Source: Gemmatimonadota bacterium (lineage in GTDB: Bacteria; JAAXHH01). Taken from it: a stretch of DNA of 39,396 nucleotides. The notes below the pieces were generated by a model, which ran no database searches, was not told the origin of the DNA, and was given only the letters and a program-made list of their open reading frames with translations. Numbering within the stretch: the stretch's first letter is position 1; each line of letters starts with the position of its first letter. A program made the translations under genes and the position numbers. The DNA is taken from positions 1 to 39,396 of the forward strand of contig VXWP01000022.1 in the NCBI GenBank assembly GCA_009835325.1, written 5' to 3'. Below, one piece after another: positions 33,875 to 39,396 of the stretch.

Positions 33875-34806
33875 GCCGCTTTCCGTTTCTTCAGCACCTC
33901 GTTCATGCTCCCGGTGCGGTATCCTTCCAGGTCCAGCGTGACGTAGTTATAGCCGATTTCCTTCAAGTACGCCGCGATCTCGTCGTGGTGCTCGATTACC
34001 TTCGCGAGATCGGCGGGCTCCGTCTCGATGCGGGCCATGTTTCGGTGGTGCCGCACCCGGAACTGCTTCAAGCCCAGGCCGCGGATGAAGGCTTCGGCCC
34101 GGCCGACTTGTTCAAGGGCTTCAATCGTGATCGGATCGCCGTAGGGAAAGCGCGACGACAGGCAGGCCAGGGACGGCTTGTCCGCCGTGGGCAGGCCGAG
34201 TTTCTCCGACAGCGCGCGGACGTCGACCTTGGTGAACCCGGCGTCCTTCAGCGGGCTGCGCACGCCGTGTTCCCGGATGGCCAGCATGCCCGGGCGGAAG
34301 TCGCTTATGTCGTCCAGGATGCTGCCTTCGCAGATGAAAGCGGCGCCTTCTTCCCGGGCGATCACCTCGAGGCGCGAATACAATTCATCCCGGCAGAAAT
34401 AGCACCTCCGCGGATTGTTCTGCATGTACTCCGCGTTGTGGATTTCCTCCGTGTCCACGTAGCGGTGGCGGGCGCCCATCCATTCGGCCAGTTCGGCGGC
34501 CTCGTTCTTCTCCTCCTCAGGCAGCGACTCGGACACGCCGGTTACGCCCAGGGCGCGGTCCTCCAGCACGTCGGAGGCGACCTTCAGCAGCAGCGTGCTG
34601 TCCACGCCGGCGGAGTAGGCCACCAGGACGCTGCCCATGGCGCGCAGATCATCGCGTAGCGACTGGTATTTTTCGTCCAGCGTGGAGGTCTGGTTCCGGC
34701 TCAAGTCCAGCTCCCCGATAAACCCGAATTCACCGTAGGCGAGTTCCGGTATCGATCCCGGCTGAAACGCCTTCACGGCACGCGCCGGCAAGGGAACGCC
34801 CACCAT
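33856..34806 (-). CDS. larE: ATP-dependent sacrificial sulfur transferase LarE
   Basis: A 316-residue LarE, which donates sulfur to build the nickel-pincer nucleotide cofactor of lactate racemase. The PP-loop is VLVAYSAGVDSTLLLKV (residues 60-76), with Ala in place of the usual second Gly (SGGVDS). RRCYFCRDELY (Cys135, Cys138) and PSLACLSSRFPYG (Cys215, at the position of the sulfur-donating Cys) are family hallmarks, and RVRHHRNMARIE is in the C-terminal domain. About 45 extra N-terminal residues precede the core, so the start (ATG 34806, weak ribosome site) may be too far upstream. larB, larC and a racemase gene are not in the window. It is divergent from trpS. Confidence 0.92.
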   Translation of the reverse strand: MVGVPLPARAVKAFQPGSIPELAYGEFGFIGELDLSRNQTSTLDEKYQSLRDDLRAMGSVLVAYSAGVDSTLLLKVASDVLEDRALGVTGVSESLPEEEKNEAAELAEWMGARHRYVDTEEIHNAEYMQNNPRRCYFCRDELYSRLEVIAREEGAAFICEGSILDDISDFRPGMLAIREHGVRSPLKDAGFTKVDVRALSEKLGLPTADKPSLACLSSRFPYGDPITIEALEQVGRAEAFIRGLGLKQFRVRHHRNMARIETEPADLAKVIEHHDEIAAYLKEIGYNYVTLDLEGYRTGSMNEVLKKRKAAPAETS

Positions 34807-34972
34807 GATTTCGCTTGACAGAAAGGGGGTTCCGCCGCAATTTAACACGTCTGTTTTTAGTAGGTTAAAGATAGGGCGGATACGGATTCGAGACAACGGT
34901 TTTTTGCGGTAAATCGCAGTGATCGAAGGGGCCGGGAGGTCCTTACAGGCACGCAACGGAGCACGATCAGGC

Positions 34973-36028
34973 ATGAATCTGGACGAAAGGACGCAGTCCA
35001 TCGCTTCGGCGGGCAATGGTTCGGAGAACGGATCGAGCAACGGTTCGAGCGAACCGACCCGGCTGTACAGCGGCATCCAGCCAACCGGCGACATCCACAT
35101 CGGGAACTATCTCGGCGCCGTGGCCAATTGGGCCAAGCTCATCCCGAAGTACGACTGCATCTACTGCGTCGTGGACTACCACGCCATCACCATCAAATAC
35201 GACCCGGACACCATGCGGGACGCCGTGCTGGACACGGCGACCATGGGCATCGCCTGCGGCCTCGACCCGGAACGCTGCACCTTCTTCGTGCAGTCCCACG
35301 TATCCGAAACCATGGAGCTGGCCTGGATCTTCAGCACGGTCACCGCACTGGGCGCCCTGGAACGGATGACCCAGTTCAAGGACAAGGCCGCCCAGCACAA
35401 GCAGAACATCAACGCGGGCCTGTTCACCTACCCCGTGCTCCAGGCGGCAGACATCCTGGGTGTGAAGGCCGACGGCGTGCCCGTGGGCGACGACCAGTCC
35501 CAGCACCTCGAGCTGACGCGCGAGATCGCCCGGCGGTTCAACCACCTGTACGGGCCGGTGTTCCCCGAGGCCAGGACGCTCTACAGCCCCGCGCCGCGCA
35601 TCCTCGGCCTGGACGGCCAGTCCAAGATGAGCAAGAGCCAGGACAACTACATCGCGATGAAGGACCGGAGCGACACGGTCAGGAAGAAGCTCAGCACCGC
35701 TTATACCGATCCGAACCGGCTGCGGAGATCGGACCCCGGTAACCCGGACATCTGCAACATCTTCACGCTGCACAAGTCCTTCTCCAGTCCCGACGAAGTG
35801 GCGGCCATCGATACGGAATGCCGGAGCGCGGGCATCGGATGCGTCGACTGCAAGAAGAAGCTGGGCGACAACATGGAAACCGCGATGACGCCGATCCAGG
35901 ACAAGTACGAAGACCTGACCGCCCGGCCCGACGACGTGCGGGACGCCCTCGCCACGGGCGCCGACCGCGTAAGGACGCTGACGTCGGACACCATGTCGGA
36001 GGTCCGGGAAAACCTGGGATTGCGGTAG
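34973..36028 (+). CDS. trpS: Tryptophanyl-tRNA synthetase
   Basis: A 351-residue class I aminoacyl-tRNA synthetase charging tRNA-Trp. The core begins TRLYSGIQPTGDIHIGNYLG, with the HIGH-type motif HIGN at 42-45, then DYHAITIKYDP, FVQSHVSE, TYPVLQAADILG and VGDDQSQHLELTREIARRFN, all specific for TrpRS; the KMSKS motif is present as SKMSKSQDNYI. A 28-residue N-terminal lead rich in Asn, Gly and Ser (NGSENGSSNGSS) precedes the core and is unusual for bacterial TrpRS; it is encoded by short repeated bases. The ATG at 34973 is chosen over a GTG at 34919. No T-box or leader peptide is seen upstream. Confidence 0.96.
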   Translation: MNLDERTQSIASAGNGSENGSSNGSSEPTRLYSGIQPTGDIHIGNYLGAVANWAKLIPKYDCIYCVVDYHAITIKYDPDTMRDAVLDTATMGIACGLDPERCTFFVQSHVSETMELAWIFSTVTALGALERMTQFKDKAAQHKQNINAGLFTYPVLQAADILGVKADGVPVGDDQSQHLELTREIARRFNHLYGPVFPEARTLYSPAPRILGLDGQSKMSKSQDNYIAMKDRSDTVRKKLSTAYTDPNRLRRSDPGNPDICNIFTLHKSFSSPDEVAAIDTECRSAGIGCVDCKKKLGDNMETAMTPIQDKYEDLTARPDDVRDALATGADRVRTLTSDTMSEVRENLGLR

Positions 36029-36175
36029 GCTGGGAAGCGTATACCGACGGCGCAGGCCGACGGCGAGCGGATGGTACCAGACGCTACTATGTATCTACAC
36101 CGGGTGGAACCCCTTGCCCTTCACCGCGTTCATTACAACGTGATGGTATATCCTCCCCGCCCATAAGAATCATGC

Positions 36176-37315
36176 ATGGATATTTACTCGAAAGAATACG
36201 CCCACCATTCCCGGCTCCTGGGACGGACCGTAACCTTTCGCCGCAGTACGGCCAAGAACCTCCTGATCGCCTTCGCGGCCGCCGGGCTGCTCCATAGCCT
36301 TTTCCTGGTGGTCCTCCTGGCCACCGGCCTGCTCGAAGACAAGAACATGATCGAGCTCACCCTCGCGCCCTATGAGCGCCTGGAGCAGCTCGAACAGGCC
36401 TATATGGAAATGCAGAACCCGCCGACCCTGGTCGACGTGCCGGAAGAAGCGCGCGTGGAGGAACCCCCGGACGACCCCGACGCCGACGTGGCGGACAAGA
36501 ATGCCGCCGCGAGCGATCTGCTGGAGGATACGGAGCTGCCCGAGGGGTTGGCTTATTCTGAGGGCGACCTGGAAATCAGGACGATGGAGGATTCCGAAGA
36601 AGAGGAAGATCAACAGCACGACCCCTTCGCCGGCGGCGTACCCCTCACTCCCCGGGCGGGCGGCATCGAGGACTTCAACGAACTGGTAGACCCGCCGATG
36701 TGGACCTCCGACATGATCATCCGGCCCGAATACCGGGGCCGGGGCGGTCGGGAAGGCCGCGGTGAAGGCGGGATGGAAGGGGAGGTCATTGCTTCGGCGC
36801 CCCGGCCTACCGGTCCGGAAGCCCCGGTCTTCATTCCCCAGGACGACCTGAACGAACTGGCCCAGGAATCCCGGCAACCCGCGTACGAGCGGCACCGGCG
36901 CTTCGGATTCGGATTCGGGAGTACCGGGCCGCGGGTGCCCAGGACAGATAACCGCCACACCTCGGTCAGGGACTACGGCGATTTCTCCCTCAGCACCTAC
37001 GCCTGGGACTACGCGCCTTACCTGTACATCCTCCGCGAAAGGGTGAGACGGCGCTGGTTCGCCCCGGAGGCCTTCAACCTCGGCCTGGTGAGCGGGCGGG
37101 TCATCATCCGGTTCAAGATCATGCCCGACGGCGCGCTGCGCGACCTCGAGGTCCTGTCCTACCGGGACAACGACATCCCCTACCAGTCCCTCGTGGCCTC
37201 GAGCCGCAACGCCATCGAGTCGGCCAGCCCCTTCCCGCCGCTTCCCGCCGATTTCCTCCATCCATTCCTGGAAATCACCGGCACTTTCTACTACCAGATC
37301 CTGCGTGCGAGGTAA
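36176..37315 (+). CDS. TonB-like periplasmic energy transducer
   Basis: A 379-residue protein with one N-terminal transmembrane anchor (KNLLIAFAAAGLLHSLFLVV, about 28-50) and a long periplasmic part. Residues 70-160 are strongly acidic rather than the usual Pro-Glu/Pro-Lys repeats, followed by a Gly/Arg-rich stretch (RGRGGREGRGEGG). The C-terminal 100 residues carry the TonB pattern: a helix with LRERVRRRWFAPEA, then GRVIIRFKIMPDGALRDLEVLS and ASPFPPLPADF. It should span from the inner membrane to outer-membrane receptors. exbB and exbD are absent nearby. The 147-nt gap after trpS holds no clear promoter. Its stop is directly followed by the ATG of the channel gene. Confidence 0.82.
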   Translation: MDIYSKEYAHHSRLLGRTVTFRRSTAKNLLIAFAAAGLLHSLFLVVLLATGLLEDKNMIELTLAPYERLEQLEQAYMEMQNPPTLVDVPEEARVEEPPDDPDADVADKNAAASDLLEDTELPEGLAYSEGDLEIRTMEDSEEEEDQQHDPFAGGVPLTPRAGGIEDFNELVDPPMWTSDMIIRPEYRGRGGREGRGEGGMEGEVIASAPRPTGPEAPVFIPQDDLNELAQESRQPAYERHRRFGFGFGSTGPRVPRTDNRHTSVRDYGDFSLSTYAWDYAPYLYILRERVRRRWFAPEAFNLGLVSGRVIIRFKIMPDGALRDLEVLSYRDNDIPYQSLVASSRNAIESASPFPPLPADFLHPFLEITGTFYYQILRAR

Positions 37316-38236
37316 ATGAGGTCAACGTTGCAAGCGCAAATCGGTAGACTCGTCGATTCGAAGGCGTTTCAGCACACCGTACTCGGGGTGATCACGGCGG
37401 CCGCCATCCTGGTGGGGCTTGAAACCTCTCGGGAAATGGTGGCCCGGTACGGCGACTGGCTGCACCGGCTCGACCAGTTGGTCCTGCTGTTCTTCATCGT
37501 GGAAGCCGTGCTGAAGATGGCGCGCCACGGCCGTCACTGGTACCGGTATTTCGGCGACCGCTGGAACGTGTTCGATTTCCTCATCGTGGTGGCCTGCCTG
37601 ATGCCCGCGGGAGGACAGTACGCGGCGGTGCTGCGCCTGGCCCGGGTGCTCCGGGCGCTGCGGCTGGTGACCGCGGTGCCGAAACTGCAACTGCTGGTCA
37701 ACTCGCTGCTCAAGTCGGTCACTTCGCTGGGATACGTCGGCCTCCTGCTGGCCGTGCTGTTCTACGTCTACGCGGTGCTGGGCGTCTACCTCTTCCGCGG
37801 CAACGATCCGGTGCACTTCCAGGACCTGGCGACGGCGCTGCTGACCCTCTTCCGGGTCGTGACCCTGGAGGACTGGACCGATGTGATGTATATCCAGATG
37901 TACGGCAGCGACGCTTATCCGAATTACGCTGACTTCGCCCAGGCCCACCTCCGCGAAGCCTCCCGGGCCATGCCCGTCCTCGGCGCCGCCTTCTTCGTTT
38001 CCTTCGTGATGCTCGGCACCATGATCATGCTGAACCTCTTCATCGGAGTCATCATCAACTCCATGTCCGAAGCCCAGGCCGACCGGGAGTCGGAGGAAAG
38101 GCGCAGGCACCTGGAGCGGGACGGACGGATCAGCGTGGGGGATGAAATCGGGTTGATCGAGGAAGAGATCCAGAAACTTTCGAGACGACTCAAGTCTCTG
38201 CGCGGGCGGGCGGATGCAGACAGCAGGGATGGCTGA
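37316..38236 (+). CDS. Voltage-gated cation channel (bacterial Nav/Cav-like)
   Basis: A 306-residue, six-helix, single-domain ion channel. S1-S3 cover about residues 20-98; S4 is LRLARVLRALRLV with Arg every third position (107, 110, 113, 116); S5 spans about 135-160; the pore helix and filter are FRVVTLEDWTDV (filter 183-189); S6 is FFVSFVMLGTMIMLNLFIGVI-like around 227-248; and a C-terminal coiled coil runs from about 250 to 300 (ESEERRRHLERD, EEIQKLSRRLKSL), as in NaChBac relatives that assemble as tetramers. The filter TLEDWTD has more acidic side chains than sodium-selective TLESWSM, so calcium permeation is likely. Its ATG abuts the preceding stop codon. Confidence 0.9.
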   Translation: MRSTLQAQIGRLVDSKAFQHTVLGVITAAAILVGLETSREMVARYGDWLHRLDQLVLLFFIVEAVLKMARHGRHWYRYFGDRWNVFDFLIVVACLMPAGGQYAAVLRLARVLRALRLVTAVPKLQLLVNSLLKSVTSLGYVGLLLAVLFYVYAVLGVYLFRGNDPVHFQDLATALLTLFRVVTLEDWTDVMYIQMYGSDAYPNYADFAQAHLREASRAMPVLGAAFFVSFVMLGTMIMLNLFIGVIINSMSEAQADRESEERRRHLERDGRISVGDEIGLIEEEIQKLSRRLKSLRGRADADSRDG

Positions 38237-38330
38237 CGCGTACCGGCGATGGCTGACGTGTGCCGGTGGTGGTTGGCTCGTGCTGCGACGCTCAACGCGT
38301 GCCGGCGGTGGGTGACGCGTACCGGCGCGG
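38231..38330. repeat. Degenerate 20-bp repeats across the channel stop codon
   Basis: GGCTGACGCGTACCGGCGAT (38231-38250) recurs with changes as GGCTGACGTGTGCCGGTGGT (38251-38270), as a rearranged AACGCGTGCCGGCGGTG unit, and as GGTGACGCGTACCGGCGCGG (38311-38330). The first copy contains the channel stop codon (38234-38236). The array ends just before the cupin stop. Confidence 0.75.
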
Positions 38331-38338
38331 CCCGGCAT

Positions 38339-38680
38339 TCAGATCTGATCGCCGCCTTCCGGCCCGTAGAAGATGACCCAGGTGGTCATCGACTCGCCGA
38401 AATCGAGGAACCGGTGCTCGACGCCCGCGGGCACGAAAAAGAAATCCCCTGCCTCGAAAGGCACCACCTCTCCCCCCATTTCGAACTTCCCCTGCCCTTC
38501 GACGATCACGTAGCACTCGTCTCGGTCATGGGGTTTCTGAGCGTCCACGCCCCGGGGCATGTACAGCTCGATCTCCAATTCGCCGCGCTCCAGGGCGACG
38601 TGGAACCGGTCCCCGTTCGGGGCGGGAATCTTCGCGGCGACTTCTGCGGGGGTGATGCGTTTGCAGGTGTGTCTGTTCAT
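38339..38680 (-). CDS. Cupin-domain protein
   Basis: A 113-residue single-domain cupin. The first cupin motif is the segment PHDRDECYVIVEGQGKF, with His and Glu as likely metal ligands and Gly-x-Gly in the turn; the second is GDFFFVPAGVEHRF, with the third His. Such small beta barrels act as dioxygenases, isomerases or sensors; nothing here narrows the role. The ATG at 38680 is preceded by AGAGGAAT, a good ribosome-binding site. It is a lone minus-strand gene between the channel gene and the toxin-antitoxin pair. Confidence 0.85.
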   Translation of the reverse strand: MNRHTCKRITPAEVAAKIPAPNGDRFHVALERGELEIELYMPRGVDAQKPHDRDECYVIVEGQGKFEMGGEVVPFEAGDFFFVPAGVEHRFLDFGESMTTWVIFYGPEGGDQI

Positions 38681-38837
38681 ATTCCTCTTCCAACCAGGTG
38701 AAGTGTATATTCAGTTGAATTCCGTTTACCTTCGTAGGACCCATTCAACACATGATGGCATGTAATGTCCCAACGTACCGAAGTGACCTACAAATGGCCA
38801 CGAATTTGTACTATGGAATTAGCAAAAGGAGTCGCCG

Positions 38838-38916
38838 TTGACACCTACCGGGCACCCTATTAACTTGATCTGGACACTACAAGACGAACTGGTGCTGCCA
38901 AACGGTACCGATCGGT
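38838..38916 (+). promoter_or_regulatory. Promoter and palindrome upstream of hicBA
   Basis: A perfect TTGACA (38838-38843) is followed after 17 nt by TAACTT (38861-38866, 3 of 6 matches). Downstream, ACCGATCGGT (38907-38916) is a perfect 10-bp palindrome, 47 nt before the hicB start, and a candidate operator for HicB autoregulation. The rest of the 283-nt gap (38681-38963) shows no gene. Confidence 0.35.
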
Positions 38917-38963
38917 CCTGCGCCTGGAGCCGTGACGTCCGATTCTAAACCGTGGAGGTCCTG

Positions 38964-39185
38964 ATGGCTAGATTATGGACGGCGATTATAGAGCGAGAAG
39001 GCGATGGTTATGTCGCTTTGTGTCCCGAATTGGATGTCGCCAGTCAGGGTTCGAGCGTGGCCGAGGCCCGTGAAAACTTGAAGGAAGCCCTGGAGTTATT
39101 CTGCGAAACAGCTTCGGGTGACGAATTAAACCGTCGTCTCCATGCGGAAATCTATGTAACACAAGTTGAGGTGCCTGTTGGCTAA
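38964..39185 (+). CDS. hicB: HicB-type antitoxin
   Basis: A 73-residue HicB antitoxin-fold protein. It has the partial RNase H-like pattern WTAIIEREGDGYVALCPEL, followed by GSSVAEARENLKEALELF, a hallmark of HicB (UPF0150) proteins. HicB neutralises the HicA RNase. No C-terminal DNA-binding domain is obvious in this short form, so repression may rely on another arrangement. The ATG at 38964 has GGAGG 5 nt upstream, better than the GTG at 38952. Its stop overlaps the downstream hicA start by 8 nt, a translational coupling usual in such pairs, here in the order hicB-hicA. The gene looks AT-richer than its surroundings. Confidence 0.88.
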   Translation: MARLWTAIIEREGDGYVALCPELDVASQGSSVAEARENLKEALELFCETASGDELNRRLHAEIYVTQVEVPVG

Positions 39186-39396
39186 ACTTCGTGTGCTTTC
39201 CGGCCGGAAAGTTTGCGATATCCTGTCGAAAAACGGGTTCGTCGAGGTAAGGAGAAGGGGAAGTCATATACTTATGCAAAAGACTGGTCCAAAAGATGGA
39301 ACCGTCACAGTTCCGGTTCCAGATCACAAAGAGTTGTATTTAGGTACTCTACGATCGATCATTCGCCAATCCGGTCTGCCACGGACGTTATTTGAG
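39178..39396 (+). CDS. hicA: HicA-type toxin, cut by the window end
   Basis: An open frame without stop from a TTG at 39178 to the window end, 73 codons. It reads LAKLRVLSGRKVCDILSKNG, then FVEVRRRGSHILM, then TVTVPVPDHKEL and LRSIIRQSGL. The Gly-Ser-His in RRGSH is the HicA catalytic His motif, and the double-stranded-RNA-binding-like fold order is complete, so only a few C-terminal residues can be missing. HicA is an mRNA interferase that cleaves translating messages. The TTG start overlaps the end of hicB, with GAGG upstream. Confidence 0.88.
   Translation, partial: MAKLRVLSGRKVCDILSKNGFVEVRRRGSHILMQKTGPKDGTVTVPVPDHKELYLGTLRSIIRQSGLPRTLFE

Noticed and set aside
34807-34972. T-box or trp leader before trpS
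   Set aside because: No specifier-like stem, terminator or Trp-rich leader peptide is visible in the short divergent gap.

Overview
The window looks like a chromosomal piece of a Gram-negative, GC-rich (roughly 60% by eye) bacterium. Outer-membrane physiology is indicated by a TonB-type protein, an MltB-type murein transglycosylase and a lipoprotein protease. The gene mix includes FtsX-type permeases in tandem, a Tm-1-like protein, a dimethylformamidase-like protein, an altronate dehydratase relative, a B12-dependent ribonucleotide reductase and an orphan LarE. I associate this mix with uncultivated lineages such as Latescibacterota or Gemmatimonadota-like bacteria, but the assignment is a guess from gene content. 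Many genes end in TGA, so the genetic code is standard.

Layout. 92-2406 (+): four small genes encoding a papain-fold BtrH-like protein, a cysteine hydrolase, a MazG-like pyrophosphohydrolase and a VOC protein; the first three look AT-richer than the rest. 2470-3045 (-): the most interesting gene, a secreted peroxiredoxin/thioredoxin-fold protein whose frame contains an in-frame TGA exactly at the redox-active position (Sec-Pro-Leu-Cys). A SECIS-like hairpin follows 14 nt after the TGA, so this is a probable selenoprotein. 3195-9568: sugar isomerase, MltB, a beta-propeller protein, a 3-hydroxyisobutyrate dehydrogenase-like enzyme, a methyltransferase and an aspartoacylase-type deacylase. 9683-10747 (-): an AT-rich serine protease lipoprotein. 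10880-13639 (-): a double-length altronate/galactarate dehydratase relative with complementary motif loss in its two halves. 13941-15533 (+): dimethylformamidase-like protein. 15534-18881 (-): a Tm-1-like protein, a MenC-like enolase-superfamily enzyme and pantothenate kinase, probably one operon. 19079-20360 (+): a zinc-ribbon miniprotein and a flippase-like membrane protein.

20573-24009 (-): nrdR then nrdJ, with a strong terminator-like hairpin between them. 24251-31624 (-): three tandem paralogous FtsX/MacB-type permeases without an ATPase gene in the window. 31798-33132 (+): rarA. 33176-34806 (-): an unknown conserved-looking protein and larE. 34973-38236 (+): trpS, a TonB-like protein and a voltage-gated cation channel with an acidic filter. 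38339-38680 (-): cupin. 38964-end (+): a hicB-hicA toxin-antitoxin pair, with hicA cut by the window edge.

A recurring oddity is short degenerate tandem repeats sitting at or across stop codons of several genes (near 7865, 19226, 20372, 33789 and 38231). No rRNA, tRNA, CRISPR array or insertion sequence was recognised.
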